From Mesorhizobium qingshengii (GTDB lineage: Bacteria; Pseudomonadota; Alphaproteobacteria; Rhizobiales; Rhizobiaceae): a stretch of 64,000 nt of DNA. Positions 8,390 to 17,744 of this stretch are shown here, piece after piece (positions within the stretch are counted from its first letter, which is position 1; each line of letters opens with the position of its first letter). Position numbers and translations under genes: made by a program. The DNA is taken from contig NZ_FMXM01000007.1 in NCBI RefSeq assembly GCF_900103325.1, positions 213,529-277,528 on the forward strand, in the 5' to 3' direction. The notes below the pieces were generated by a model. That model did no database searches and had not been told where the DNA came from. It worked only from the letters and a program-made list of their open reading frames with translations.

Positions 8390-8507
8390 AACTGCCTACA
8401 CCCCGTTTGGCATCCCACGCGTCGATGCGAGGAACTTCATCGCTGAAGTACAACAAAACGGGTTAACAAAGGGGAAAAGCGGGCACCCTACGACGCCAGA
8501 TCGAGGA

Positions 8508-9140
8508 CTATTCCTCGCGCCCGCCATCGAAGACGACGAGATGGCGGATTCGACGAACCCGGCCGAGCGCCGAAATCGTCTCGGGTGCCTCGAGTTCGTC
8601 GGGAACGAGCGAGGGAACATTGATCGCCGGGCGGTTGTTCAGCAGCTCCTTCTCCGGATCGACGACGCGGATGGAATCGATCAATGCGTCGGTGATCGGG
8701 TCAGCGCCCAGCCAGAAGGGCTTTTCCACGGCGCTGATCACGCCGAGGCAGCGCGGACTTTCGACACCGCCGTCAAGCGGCAAGGCAAGCAGTTCGAACC
8801 TGTTGGAGCGGCCACTACGGCTGAAACCCTCAAAGGCAATGAGAACAACGGATTTCTGGTCGAAGACGCCATGGATCAGCCGCGAGACGAGCCGCTGGTC
8901 CTTCTCGCGCCACAGCGATGGAAAGGAAAAGCCCTTGAGCTCGCGGCCGTAGTAGGCGCAAAGCCTTGTACCAGCCAACCGGAATACCGCTTGCCCGCGG
9001 GTGTCCCTTTCCAGGATGAACGTATCGGCCAAAAGCGACTTGATGTCGGCCGGCTCGACCTCCGAACGCTTCGGGGCGGGGCGTCCGTCACGCAGGCGAT
9101 TCCAATATTGGAACAGCGTGATCGATCCGTTCTGGTTCAT
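8508..9140 (-). CDS. PAS_5 family protein
   Basis: A 210-residue protein matching the PAS_5 (PF07310) family of Alphaproteobacteria. The typical opening LFQYWNRLRDGRPAPKRSEVEPADIKSLL, cut here into segments, is followed by FILERD, VFRLAGTRLCAYYGRELKG and SLWREKDQ. The PAS fold may bind a ligand or partner; no signalling output domain is fused. The start is placed at the ATG preceded by GGAG nine bases upstream, 13 codons inside the longest open frame. The last 40 residues form a divergent basic tail. Confidence 0.85.
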   Translation of the reverse strand: MNQNGSITLFQYWNRLRDGRPAPKRSEVEPADIKSLLADTFILERDTRGQAVFRLAGTRLCAYYGRELKGFSFPSLWREKDQRLVSRLIHGVFDQKSVVLIAFEGFSRSGRSNRFELLALPLDGGVESPRCLGVISAVEKPFWLGADPITDALIDSIRVVDPEKELLNNRPAINVPSLVPDELEAPETISALGRVRRIRHLVVFDGGREE

Positions 9141-9239
9141 GCTATGCTGCTCCGCGCAATCTGTCGTCTGATGTCCCATCGGTGAACAGAAGGGCGCCCT
9201 CCGATGACTTACATGCGTTGCGGAGCAGGAAGCGTGCCA

Positions 9240-9438
9240 GCGTCGTTAACACTTGTTCACGGGTCGGGACCGTTAAGGTTAACAAATGGTTTACGTTGCG
9301 CCGAGGCGAGGCCCGTGGCACATAAAAACCACTCCAGAAGCGGTCGTTTCGCGACGATCGGCAGCACTTCAGTCAAGAGTTTTAGGGGAGCAGGGGGCTC
9401 GACCAACCGTTCAAGGGAAACCTTGAACGGTTTTTTTT
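9240..9438 (+). ncRNA. candidate small RNA ending in an orphan terminator
   Basis: A strong rho-independent terminator (9405-9438) on the plus strand has no protein gene before it on that strand; the nearest upstream gene is on the minus strand. This layout is typical of a trans-encoded small RNA between divergently arranged genes. The 5' end is not determined and the start given is a guess. The bases between contain GGAG and AGGGGAGCAGGGGG stretches that could be anti-Shine-Dalgarno or target-pairing segments in reverse sense. A 78-codon open frame covers the region but has no family resemblance and runs into the terminator. Confidence 0.45.
9405..9438 (+). terminator. perfect rho-independent terminator
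   Basis: A 12-bp perfect stem (AACCGTTCAAGG with its complement) is closed by a GAAA tetraloop and followed by a run of T residues. It is followed by the rhomboid gene about 95 bases downstream, so it also insulates that gene from read-through. Confidence 0.93.
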
Positions 9439-9530
9439 GATTCGCGCCGAGGCGATTCGCCGTTTGTGAGTCGGCGGGCGGTGGTCTAGATGCTCACCTG
9501 ATTCAAACCCTGGACCGAGTGCTAGCACGC

Positions 9531-10289
9531 ATGAACGAGCCCGTAAGCCCACCGGAAATGGAACAGACGCTTCGCGAGCCCGAACCGCGTCGCGAGCCGG
9601 TGTTCAACCTGCCGCCGGTCGTGCTGGCGGTAATCGGAATCTGCGTCGTGGTCTATCTGTTGCAACAGTATGTGCTGACCGAAACGCAACAGCTGACCCT
9701 GCTGTACGATGGAGCATTCATCCCCGCCCTCTACACCGGGCAATATGGCTTCGACTGGTTCCTGTTCTCTCGCCCCTTCACCTACGCCTTCATGCATGGC
9801 GGTTTTGCTCATATCGCCATCAACATGGTGTGGCTCGCGGCCTTTGGCTCGCCGTTGGCCAACCGTCTCGGCGCGCTCTGGTTCGCGCTGTTTTTCGCCC
9901 TGACCGGCTTGGCTTCGGTTGTGCTTTTCTGGGCCATGCATCCGTACGGAGAGGCGCCTCTGGTTGGTGCATCGGGCGCTATTTCTGGCATGATGGGCGC
10001 TGCCGCGCGTTTTGGTTTCCGCACCGACCGCTCGGCCGGCAAGGCTGCCTTCGCTGGCCCTGTGTTGCCGATCGCAATTGTACTGCGCTCGCGCGGCGTG
10101 GTGATCTTCCTCGCCATGTGGATGATCATCAATCTCGCAACCGGCCTTCTCGGCGTTGCCCCGGGAACAGACGGGCAGATCGCCTGGGAGGCCCATATTG
10201 GCGGCTTTGTCGCGGGCTTCTTCGGCCTGCGCTGGTTCGACAGGCGATGGCAGGCGCCTGAGTGGGAGACCACAGACCCGCGCACTTGA
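9531..10289 (+). CDS. rhomboid-family intramembrane serine protease
   Basis: A 252-residue protein with six or more membrane helices. The rhomboid catalytic dyad is present: Ser148 in GASGAISG and His222 in EAHIGGF. The conserved HGGFAHIAINM loop-helix segment is also present. Rhomboids cleave membrane proteins within or near the bilayer; the substrate here is unknown. A proline- and glutamate-rich cytoplasmic N-terminus of about 30 residues precedes the first helix. The ATG at 9531 is preferred over a GTG 12 bases upstream. Confidence 0.93.
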   Translation: MNEPVSPPEMEQTLREPEPRREPVFNLPPVVLAVIGICVVVYLLQQYVLTETQQLTLLYDGAFIPALYTGQYGFDWFLFSRPFTYAFMHGGFAHIAINMVWLAAFGSPLANRLGALWFALFFALTGLASVVLFWAMHPYGEAPLVGASGAISGMMGAAARFGFRTDRSAGKAAFAGPVLPIAIVLRSRGVVIFLAMWMIINLATGLLGVAPGTDGQIAWEAHIGGFVAGFFGLRWFDRRWQAPEWETTDPRT

Positions 10290-10375
10290 AATGCAACCGA
10301 TCACGGCGCACGATGTTCACTCTTACGTGAAGCCGGTCAGGGCAGGAACCGGCAGGCAAAGCAGAGGAGGACGCC

Positions 10376-10807
10376 ATGACGGTTAAGGCAATTCTCGAAA
10401 GAAAAGGCCATGACGTGTTGACGCTCGGGCCGAACGAAAAACTGAGCGAAGCGATCCGCATCCTGGCCGAACACAAGATCGGCGCGCTGGTCATCACCAA
10501 TGGCGATCGCAAGATCGTCGGCATTCTGTCGGAACGCGACATCGTGCGGGTCGTCGCCAAGGAAGGCGCGGCGGCGCTCGATATCGCCGTGCGTTCGGCG
10601 ATGACGCCGAAAGTGAAGATCTGCAACGAGAACCATACGGTCAACGAGGTCATGGAAATCATGACCAGGCACCGTTTCCGCCATCTGCCGGTGGAGAAGG
10701 ACGGCATGCTCGATGGCATCATCTCCATCGGCGACGTGGTCAAGCGCCGCATAGAGGACGTCGAGCGGGAGGCTGACGAGATCAGGGCCTACATCGCCAC
10801 CGCTTGA
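10376..10807 (+). CDS. tandem CBS-domain protein
   Basis: A 143-residue protein consisting of two CBS domains (about residues 8-62 and 75-128), with typical GALVITNGDRKIVGILSERD and FRHLPVEKDGMLDGIISIGD ends. CBS pairs bind adenine nucleotides or S-adenosylmethionine. No catalytic domain is attached. A strong GAGGAGG precedes the ATG. It follows the rhomboid gene by 86 bases and converges on the YjhX-type gene. Confidence 0.92.
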   Translation: MTVKAILERKGHDVLTLGPNEKLSEAIRILAEHKIGALVITNGDRKIVGILSERDIVRVVAKEGAAALDIAVRSAMTPKVKICNENHTVNEVMEIMTRHRFRHLPVEKDGMLDGIISIGDVVKRRIEDVEREADEIRAYIATA

Positions 10808-10819
10808 GCAGCGAAAGCA

Positions 10820-10845
10820 CCGCCGGCCGGAGAACCGACCGGCGG
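10820..10845. terminator. hairpin between convergent genes
   Basis: An 11-bp stem with a single mismatch (CCGCCGGCCGG against CCGACCGGCGG) and a 4-base loop lies between the stop codons of the CBS and YjhX-type genes. There is no long T-run on either side, so termination efficiency is uncertain. Confidence 0.55.
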
Positions 10846-10854
10846 AACCATATG

Positions 10855-11112
10855 CTATCTGTTGTCGAGTTCGGAGCGGACGAGTTCGAGCCCGCGCCGG
10901 GTTATGCGATAAGGGCCGCCACCCGACGATGAAACCGCCTTCTTGCGTTTCAGCTTTCGAAACAGGTCGAGATCGACGCCCGGATAGTGCCAGCCATCGC
11001 GGGTCAGGCATTTGACGGAGGCGATCCGCTTCTTGTCGTTCTTTTCGATTTCAATGCGTCCGCCCTGCGCGAGCAGGTGCAGGATGCGCTGTTCAATGCG
11101 CGAAATATCCAT
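10855..11112 (-). CDS. YjhX family protein (UPF0386)
   Basis: An 85-residue protein of the YjhX / UPF0386 family: MDISRIEQRILHLLAQGG at the start, VKCLTRDGWHYPG in the middle and YRITRRGLELVRSEL at the end, a winged-helix-like layout. In E. coli, YjhX has been reported as the toxin of the YjhX-YjhQ pair, YjhQ being a GNAT acetyltransferase. No antitoxin gene is adjacent here. The nearest GNAT gene is 1.8 kb away beyond gatB on the other strand, so a toxin role is doubtful. Confidence 0.85.
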   Translation of the reverse strand: MDISRIEQRILHLLAQGGRIEIEKNDKKRIASVKCLTRDGWHYPGVDLDLFRKLKRKKAVSSSGGGPYRITRRGLELVRSELDNR

Positions 11113-11403
11113 GGGAGAGTTTCCGGGAAAACAAAAAAATACCGCCGCCGCGAAAGCTTCGCGGCACGGGGTTTCAGGTTTTCTGCCCTGCCTCGCTAGG
11201 AGGTCAGGGCCTTACCGGGACTGAGCGTAAGTGGACATCCACTCTCCATTGGGGGATGAGCGTCCTTAGGCGAAAGCGGCTGAAAAGGCCAGTCCGCGGC
11301 TTTGCGCTTGTCTCGCGAAGCGGTTTGCACTAGCGAAAGTCGACAACCTTGCCCCGTTTGCGTTTTGCAAACAAAGGCACCAATCGATACGCAGCAGGCC
11401 GCC

Positions 11404-12903
11404 ATGAGCATCATCGACACCCGTACCCCCGACGCGAAACGCCTGATCCCTGGCGCAACCGGCGACTGGGAGATCATCATCGGCCTCGAGGTCCATGCGC
11501 AGGTGACCTCGGAAGCAAAGCTGTTTTCCGGCGCCTCGACCGCCTTCGGCGCCGCGCCCAACGCCAATGTCAGCCTGGTCGACGCGGCAATGCCGGGTAT
11601 GCTGCCGGTCATCAACGAGGAATGCGTCAAGCAGGCGATCCGCACCGGCCTCGGACTGAAGGCGCAGATCAACCACAAGTCCGTCTTCGACCGGAAGAAT
11701 TACTTCTATCCCGACCTGCCTCAGGGCTACCAGATCTCGCAGTTCAAGCAGCCGATCGTCGGCGAGGGCACCGTGATCGTCTCGGTCGGTCCCGACCGCC
11801 AGGGCGAGTTCGAGGACATCGAGGTCGGCATCGAGCGGCTGCATCTGGAACAAGATGCCGGCAAGTCGATGCACGACCAGCATCCCACCATGTCCTATGT
11901 CGACCTCAACCGCTCCGGCGTGGCGCTGATGGAGATCGTCTCGAAACCCGACATGCGCTCGGCCGATGAGGCCAAGGCCTACGTCACCAAGCTGCGCACC
12001 ATCGTGCGCTACCTCGGCACCTGCGACGGCAACATGGACGAAGGCTCGATGCGCGCCGACGTCAACGTTTCGGTGCGCAAGCCCGGCGGCGAATTCGGCA
12101 CGCGCTGCGAGATCAAGAACGTCAACTCGATCCGCTTCATCGGCCAGGCTATCGACTATGAGGCCCGCCGGCAGATCGCCATCCTCGAGGATGGCGGCAA
12201 GATCGACCAGGAGACGCGGCTGTTCGACGCCGTCAAGGGCGAGACGCGCTCGATGCGCTCCAAGGAAGAGGCGCACGACTACCGCTATTTCCCCGATCCC
12301 GACCTCTTGCCGCTGGAATTCGACCAGGCCTATGTCGACGCATTGGCGAAGGAATTGCCGGAACTGCCCGACGACAAGAAGGCGCGACTGATCTCGTCGC
12401 TCGGCCTGTCGACCTATGATGCGTCGATCCTGGTGTCGGAAAAGCCGATCGCCGACTATTTCGAAAAGGTGGCCGCCGGCCGCGACGGCAAGCTCGCCGC
12501 CAACTGGGTCATCAACGATCTGCTCGGGCAATTGAACAAGGCCGGCAAGAATATTGAAAATGCTCCGGTTTCGCCAGATCAGCTCGGCGCGGTCGTCGAT
12601 CTGATCAAGGATGGCACCATCTCCGGCAAGATCGCCAAGGATCTGTTCGAGATCGTCTGGAACGAAGGCGGCGATCCGCGCCAGCTGGTCGAGAGCCGCG
12701 GCATGAAGCAGGTCACCGACACCGGCGCCATAGAGAAGGCTGTCGACGAGGTGATCGCCGCCAACCCGGACAAGGTCGAGCAGGCGCGCGCCAAGCCGAG
12801 CATGGCGGGCTGGTTCGTTGGCCAGGTGATGAAGGCGACCGGCGGCAAGGCCAACCCGCAGGCGGTCAACGACCTGGTCAAGGCCAAGCTCGGTATCGAG
12901 TAA
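11404..12903 (+). CDS. gatB: Asp/Glu-tRNA amidotransferase subunit B
   Basis: A 499-residue GatB, the tRNA-binding subunit of GatCAB, which amidates misacylated Glu-tRNAGln and Asp-tRNAAsn. Clear family blocks are [48 protein letters not shown] and [19 protein letters not shown], cut here for length. The C-terminal YqeY-like helical domain starts near residue 370. The ATG at 11404 begins the usual N-terminus; an open frame of 34 extra codons upstream does not look like the family. gatA and gatC are not in the window. An acetyltransferase gene follows after only four bases. Confidence 0.97.
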   Translation: MSIIDTRTPDAKRLIPGATGDWEIIIGLEVHAQVTSEAKLFSGASTAFGAAPNANVSLVDAAMPGMLPVINEECVKQAIRTGLGLKAQINHKSVFDRKNYFYPDLPQGYQISQFKQPIVGEGTVIVSVGPDRQGEFEDIEVGIERLHLEQDAGKSMHDQHPTMSYVDLNRSGVALMEIVSKPDMRSADEAKAYVTKLRTIVRYLGTCDGNMDEGSMRADVNVSVRKPGGEFGTRCEIKNVNSIRFIGQAIDYEARRQIAILEDGGKIDQETRLFDAVKGETRSMRSKEEAHDYRYFPDPDLLPLEFDQAYVDALAKELPELPDDKKARLISSLGLSTYDASILVSEKPIADYFEKVAAGRDGKLAANWVINDLLGQLNKAGKNIENAPVSPDQLGAVVDLIKDGTISGKIAKDLFEIVWNEGGDPRQLVESRGMKQVTDTGAIEKAVDEVIAANPDKVEQARAKPSMAGWFVGQVMKATGGKANPQAVNDLVKAKLGIE

Positions 12904-12907
12904 GGCG

Positions 12908-13396
12908 GTGTTCGTCCGCACCGCCGGGGAGCGCGATCTTGTTGCCGTGCGGGCGCTGCTGGTCGAAACCTGGCATGCGACCTATGACGCTGTCTACGGC
13001 GCCGCCAAGGTCACCGAGATCACCGACGACTGGCACTCGATCGTCTCGCTTCGGTCGCGGCTGACGCGGCCGAACTCGGAATTCCTGGTGGCCGATGACG
13101 GCAAGCGGATCGGCGGCATGGCTTTCGCGGCCGCCACCGCCGATGCGAAGGTCATCATGTTGAACCAGCTCTACGTGCATCCGGACTGCCAGCGGCGAGG
13201 GATCGGGCAAGCGCTGCTGGACGAGATCGAGGCCAGTTTCCCGGAAGCTCGAACGCTGCGCGTCGAGGTCGAGGAAGCCAACGGCGGCGCCATCGCTTTC
13301 TACCGATCGGCCGGGTTTTTACCTTCCGGCAATGCTGCAGAAGCCCGTGACGTCGCAAGGCCGGCAACACTGAGTTTCGAGAAGCCGCTCGGATAG
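12908..13396 (+). CDS. GNAT family N-acetyltransferase
   Basis: A 162-residue acetyltransferase of the GNAT fold. The acetyl-CoA-binding motif A is visible as LYVHPDCQRRGIGQALLDEIE, here split across residues 92-112, followed by the motif B segment NGGAIAFYRSAGF. The start is a GTG four bases after the gatB stop codon, so translation is probably coupled to gatB. The substrate is unknown. The protein is soluble and without extra domains. Confidence 0.88.
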   Translation: MFVRTAGERDLVAVRALLVETWHATYDAVYGAAKVTEITDDWHSIVSLRSRLTRPNSEFLVADDGKRIGGMAFAAATADAKVIMLNQLYVHPDCQRRGIGQALLDEIEASFPEARTLRVEVEEANGGAIAFYRSAGFLPSGNAAEARDVARPATLSFEKPLG

Positions 13397-13521
13397 ATCG
13401 CCGCCGGCATGCACGGCCAGCAATTGTCTCGCGTTTTTGATTTGACCGGCCCCCACGGCCGCATCAACGCTGCCTCGGCCTGCGCCCGTACCAATGACGC
13501 GCCGGCGCGAGGGGGGAATTC

Positions 13522-14220
13522 ATGCCGAGCTTACCGGAACTGATGCCGACACAGGTGTCGGACGAAAACTTTGGTGGCGTCACCTATCATATCGCGGGCG
13601 AGCTTGTGCCGGTGCTTTCAGTCGATGTGACGCGGATGCCAGTCTATTTCGAGCACCACGTCCTGCTTTGGAAGAACTCCACCATCACCATCGGCCTGAA
13701 ATCGCTGAAGGGCGCACTGAAGCGCATGATGGCCGGCATGCAGATATTCGTCACCGAGGCGTCAGGAGCAGGCGTCATTGCCTTCAGCCGCGATGGGCCG
13801 GGCCATATCGTACCGATCCACCTCAGGCGCGGCGAGGAGATCCAGGTGCGCGAGCACCAGTTTCTCGCCGCCACCGGCAACGTCGATTACACCTTCGAGC
13901 GCGTGCGCGGCCTGGCGACGATGCTGTTCGGCCAAAGCGGCTTTTTCATCGACCGTTTTCGCGGCGATGCCGGCGACGGCATCGTCTGGCTGCATGGCTA
14001 CGGCAACGTCTTTGAAAAGACGCTCGCCGCCGGCGAGACCATCGACATCGAGCCGGGCGGGTGGCTGTTCAAGGATAGCTCGGTCAAGATGGAAACGAAG
14101 ATCGACCGCCTGTCGAGCGGCTTCTTCGGCGCCAACATGAATTTCATCGTCAACCGGTTCACCGGGCCGGGTCGTGTCGGCATCCAGTCGATGTATCTGC
14201 ATATGTCGACCGAGGAATAG
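13522..14220 (+). CDS. AIM24 family protein
   Basis: A 232-residue protein of the AIM24 (formerly DUF124 / TIGR00266) family, a duplicated beta-sandwich fold. Typical segments are VYFEHHVLLWKNSTI, GPGHIVPIHLRRGEEI, HQFLAATGNVDYTFERV and EPGGWLFKDSSVKME. The biochemical role in bacteria is unknown; the mitochondrial homologue supports inner-membrane organisation. AGGGGGG stands before the ATG. The gene converges on the LuxR-type regulator with a 16-base gap. Confidence 0.9.
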   Translation: MPSLPELMPTQVSDENFGGVTYHIAGELVPVLSVDVTRMPVYFEHHVLLWKNSTITIGLKSLKGALKRMMAGMQIFVTEASGAGVIAFSRDGPGHIVPIHLRRGEEIQVREHQFLAATGNVDYTFERVRGLATMLFGQSGFFIDRFRGDAGDGIVWLHGYGNVFEKTLAAGETIDIEPGGWLFKDSSVKMETKIDRLSSGFFGANMNFIVNRFTGPGRVGIQSMYLHMSTEE

Positions 14221-14236
14221 GCGCCGATGCGTCAGG

Positions 14237-15406
14237 TCACGCCCCGTTGCGTGAACGCAAGGGCGGCGACAATTCGCGGATCAGCAGTTCGAGTTCGCGT
14301 TGATCGCCGGTTCCGGTCTTGTCGTAGATCGTCGCCAGCTGCGACTTGATCGTACCATCCGAGACGCCGCTGGCGGCGGCAATCTCCTTGCGCGTCTTGC
14401 CGGCGGCGACATGGCCGGCAACGCGCTTTTCCGCCGCGGTCAGGCCGAACAGCGCGCCGATCGCCTCCAGCGCCGGGATCGGGGCGGTGCCGGCGGCGGC
14501 GATGAAGATCGCGGCGGCAGCGCGCTGCGACATTCGCGCCGAAATCTCCCGCCTTGCCAGCGGCATGACATGCGCCACCGCCGGAACACTGACCATGGCG
14601 AGCGGAATGTCGATGCCGGACGGCCCGAGCGCGAATTCGTCGCGTGTGCCGAGTGCAACCGCGCAACTGATCGAGGCATTGGCCTGCGGATAGGCGAACG
14701 ACAATTGGCCGCGCACCGAACGGACGGCTGAGTTCTCGACAAGCAGCGCTTCGGCCGCCGGATTGGCGAAGATGATCTGCATGTCGGCGGAAACGATCAT
14801 CACCGGGTGGTCGAGGGTCTCGAGGACGGTGCGGAAAATCTCCGCCTTGCGCCGTTCCGCCTCGAAAAGGTCGCCGATGGTCACGGCGCGCCGCACGTGC
14901 GGCGCAAGCGACGAGACCAGTTCGAGATCGTCGGCCGAAATCTGTCGCCTGTCCTTGTCCGTCACCACCATCAGCGTACCGATGCGGGTTGGCCTTTTCA
15001 TCAGCGCGACCCAGAAGAAGTCATCCAGCCGGTTGGGTTCCACCCATTCGCGCACGATGCGGCTTTCGATCCAGTTCTGTCGAGCGTCGGGACCTTGCAG
15101 CGCATAGAAGGAATCGACCGTGAACGGCATGTCGATGTCCATCTTCGGTACGGCCGTGAAGAAGGGTACCTCAGACCCATAATCGCGCTGCAGCGGCTCG
15201 AGCATCGACGGATCGCCGCAGGAAACCGAAAACCGGGCAGAGTTGCCGACCGTGTCGATGACCGCCAGCATGGCAAGCTGGCCGAGTGCCAATCGGCGGA
15301 TGGCATCGAGCGTCGACTGCCAGCGGTCGACGTCGGCAACTGAATCGTAGATCGCTTCGACGATCCGCGGCAGAGCACGGTCAACTGTGTTCGCCAACGC
15401 AGACAT
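14237..15406 (-). CDS. LuxR-family transcriptional regulator with sensor region
   Basis: A 389-residue regulator. The C-terminal LuxR/GerE helix-turn-helix spans about residues 318-380, with LTAAEKRVAGHVAAGKTRKEIA and GVSDGTIKSQLATIYDKTG blocks. The N-terminal 300 residues contain a GAF-like part (residues 15-175) and a PAS-like part (about 190-290, PVMIVSADMQIIFANPAAEALL). No phosphoacceptor receiver domain is present, so it probably responds to a bound signal. It is divergent from the VanZ-like gene with 260 bases between. The target genes are not evident from context. Confidence 0.88.
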   Translation of the reverse strand: MSALANTVDRALPRIVEAIYDSVADVDRWQSTLDAIRRLALGQLAMLAVIDTVGNSARFSVSCGDPSMLEPLQRDYGSEVPFFTAVPKMDIDMPFTVDSFYALQGPDARQNWIESRIVREWVEPNRLDDFFWVALMKRPTRIGTLMVVTDKDRRQISADDLELVSSLAPHVRRAVTIGDLFEAERRKAEIFRTVLETLDHPVMIVSADMQIIFANPAAEALLVENSAVRSVRGQLSFAYPQANASISCAVALGTRDEFALGPSGIDIPLAMVSVPAVAHVMPLARREISARMSQRAAAAIFIAAAGTAPIPALEAIGALFGLTAAEKRVAGHVAAGKTRKEIAAASGVSDGTIKSQLATIYDKTGTGDQRELELLIRELSPPLRSRNGA

Positions 15407-15666
15407 GGACCCTCGCGTGTCGCCTTCAAGTAAGTGTCAGGTTCCACAGCTGCGCTGCGTAAGGTTGCACAATAGTGTCGTCATGTAACTTGCTGATGCC
15501 GCCACACCCAAGGATTGTTTCATCGCGGCAAGCGGCGGTGTCTCTGCATCGCGCTTCGCTTGGCGCATCATCGTCATCGTCGGGACATGGCCGGCCGATG
15601 GTTCCATGTCCGGACATGCGTCATCCTCGCATTTGCTGTGCCGGCTCACGACAGATATGCAAGGGC

Positions 15667-16011
15667 ATGACCAAACTGTCCCGCATCACAGCGTTGGCGC
15701 TGCTCGCCATCATCATCTTCGCGACCTTGTCGCCGATCCAGATGCGGCCCCACATTGCGGAGGCGAATGTTGAGCGCGCCCTGGCTTATGTGCTGTTGGG
15801 ATTCGCCCTGGCGCTGGGCTTCCCCAACCGTCTCTATCAAGCCTTGATCTTTGTTGTCGTGACCGCTGGCATGCTGGAACTGCTTCAGATCGTTGATCCC
15901 GGCCGCCACGCGCACCTTGCCGACGCACTCGTGAAAGCATCGGCCGGCGTTATCGGGATCGCCGTGGGGCAACTGTTCGTCAGGACTGGCGTACGAAAAA
16001 GACAGAGTTAG
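15667..16011 (+). CDS. VanZ-like small membrane protein
   Basis: A 114-residue protein with four predicted membrane segments, matching the VanZ-like family: the first helix ends in LSPIQMRP, and a LELLQIVDPGRHAHLADALVKASAGVIG block near the end is the usual signature (ELLQ..xPGR..xxDxxxN in the family). VanZ-like proteins are of unclear function; some affect teicoplanin resistance. The ATG at 15667 has AAGGGC upstream; an extended frame with no membrane pattern precedes it. It converges on panC. Confidence 0.8.
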   Translation: MTKLSRITALALLAIIIFATLSPIQMRPHIAEANVERALAYVLLGFALALGFPNRLYQALIFVVVTAGMLELLQIVDPGRHAHLADALVKASAGVIGIAVGQLFVRTGVRKRQS

Positions 16012-16053
16012 GCGCGGCAGGAAGCGAAATGCGACTGATCGAAGCTGCGTGCC

Positions 16054-16905
16054 CTAGATGGAGGGGACTTCCACATTGTCGATCAGCCTGGTCTTGCCGA
16101 GCCAGGTTGCCGCGAGCAGGCGCCCTTGACGGTCGCGACGCCATGGCGCGAGCGTCAGGCTTTCGCGCGCCTCGACATAGTCGACTTCCGTGAAGCCGGC
16201 CGCGATGAGCGTACGGCTGGCTTCGGCGGTCGCGTCTTTTTGGTCGGCACCGGCCGCCATCTCCGCGGCCGCCTTTCGCAGGATAACGTTCAATTGGCGG
16301 GCGATGTTGAGTTCGGCTTCGCCGAGATAGGCGTTGCGTGACGACATGGCGAGGCCGTGCGCGTCGCGGATCGTCGGTGCGCCGATGATTTCGACGGGCA
16401 GGTCCAGGTCGCGGCAGAGCTGCCTGACGACGCAAAGCTGCTGGTAGTCCTTCTCGCCAAAGACCGCGCAGTCGGGCGTTGCCTGCAGGAAGAGCTTTGC
16501 CACCACTGTGGCGACGCCATCGAAAAAGGTCGGGCGAAAGTCCGATTCGAGCCCGGCGGCGGGCCCGCCGACCGAGACTTTGGTGGCAAAGCCGGCGGGG
16601 TACATCTCGCCGACCGTTGGAGTGAAGGCAAGGTCGGCCCGAGCCAGTCCCAGCCGGTCGAGGTCGCGGGCGAGCTGGCGCGGGTATTTGTCGAGGTCTT
16701 CGGACGGTGCGAACTGCGTCGGGTTGACGAAGATCGACACGACGCAGCGTTCGGCTTTTTCGAGCGCGATCCTGATCAGCGAGATGTGCCCGTCATGCAA
16801 GGCGCCCATGGTCGGCACCATGGCGATGCGAAGGCCGTCGCGCCGCCAGCCATGGACCTGCGCGCGGAGTGCGGCAACGCTATCGACGACTAAGGGCCGG
16901 CTCAT
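16054..16905 (-). CDS. panC: pantothenate synthetase
   Basis: A 283-residue enzyme that joins pantoate and beta-alanine with ATP to give pantothenate. Motifs seen are VPTMGALHDGHISLIR (the HIGH-like ATP site), SIFVNPTQFAPSEDLDKYPR, FFDGVATVVAKLF, FGEKDYQQL and AMSSRNAYL, the KMSKS-equivalent region. Length and all family blocks are normal. The gene overlaps the end of panB by four bases, giving translational coupling in a panB-panC operon. Confidence 0.97.
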   Translation of the reverse strand: MSRPLVVDSVAALRAQVHGWRRDGLRIAMVPTMGALHDGHISLIRIALEKAERCVVSIFVNPTQFAPSEDLDKYPRQLARDLDRLGLARADLAFTPTVGEMYPAGFATKVSVGGPAAGLESDFRPTFFDGVATVVAKLFLQATPDCAVFGEKDYQQLCVVRQLCRDLDLPVEIIGAPTIRDAHGLAMSSRNAYLGEAELNIARQLNVILRKAAAEMAAGADQKDATAEASRTLIAAGFTEVDYVEARESLTLAPWRRDRQGRLLAATWLGKTRLIDNVEVPSI

Positions 16906-17744
16906 AAGTCATCCCTACGGTTTTTGGCCGAGAAGACATGGTCGGAGCCGGGGAATGTCCGGCTTCGCACCTCCGATGCATAGCTTGCCGCGGCATGCGA
17001 GATCACGCTGCGCAGATCGGCATATTCCTTGACGAATTTCGGCACCCGGTCGACGGTCAGCCCGACCATGTCGTCGATGACTAGGATCTGGCCGTCGCAA
17101 TCGCGGCTGGCGCCGATGCCGATGGTTGGAATGGCGATGCGGTGGGTAATATCGGCCGCAACCGTCTCGACCGTGCCTTCGATAACCACCGAGAACGCAC
17201 CGGCTTCCTCTACAGCGAGCGCGTCGCGAACCAATGCCTCGACGTTCTCCTCGGTGCGGCCCTTGATCTTGTAGCCGCCATCCTTCTCGACCGATTGCGG
17301 CAGCAGGCCGATATGCCCCATGACCGCAATGCCGGCGGCCACGATCGCCGCGATCTGCCGGGCCATGTCGACGCCGCCTTCGATTTTCACCGCCTGGCAG
17401 CCGGTTTCGTCGACCACCCGCCGCGCCGAGGCAACGGCTTGCGCTGCTGAATCCTCATAGCTGCCGGCCGGCAGGTCGACGACGACGCAGGCCTTGGCCG
17501 AACCGCGCATCACCGCTTGCCCATGCGCGATCATCATCTCGAGCGAGGCACCCAGCGTCGTCTGGAGGCCATGCAGGACCATGGCGACGCTGTCGCCGAC
17601 CAGAAGCAGATCGACATGCTCGTCAAGCAAACGGGCAAAGGGATAGGTATAAGCGGTCAGGCAGACGATCGGCGTGCCGCCCTTGCGGCGGCGAATCAGA
17701 TCGGCGCTGATGCGAATGTCGGTGGTCGGCAATTCGTGGGCCAA
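16902..17744 (-). CDS. panB: 3-methyl-2-oxobutanoate hydroxymethyltransferase
   Basis: A 280-residue enzyme that transfers a hydroxymethyl group from methylenetetrahydrofolate to ketoisovalerate, giving ketopantoate, the first step towards coenzyme A. The blocks TPIVCLTAYTYPFARLLDE, LLVGDSVAMVLHG, AVKIEGG, VMGHIGLLPQS and the catalytic glutamate region SVVIEGTVE are present. It is the first gene of the panB-panC operon. The NDUFA12 gene is divergent upstream, about 227 bases away. Confidence 0.97.
   Translation of the reverse strand: MAHELPTTDIRISADLIRRRKGGTPIVCLTAYTYPFARLLDEHVDLLLVGDSVAMVLHGLQTTLGASLEMMIAHGQAVMRGSAKACVVVDLPAGSYEDSAAQAVASARRVVDETGCQAVKIEGGVDMARQIAAIVAAGIAVMGHIGLLPQSVEKDGGYKIKGRTEENVEALVRDALAVEEAGAFSVVIEGTVETVAADITHRIAIPTIGIGASRDCDGQILVIDDMVGLTVDRVPKFVKEYADLRSVISHAAASYASEVRSRTFPGSDHVFSAKNRRDDL

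Noticed and set aside
9204..9440. 78-codon open frame over the small RNA candidate
   Set aside because: No ribosome site or family pattern, and it runs through the terminator stem.
11266..12921. Minus-strand open frame of 551 codons opposite gatB
   Set aside because: Antisense of gatB with no motifs; gatB is unmistakable.
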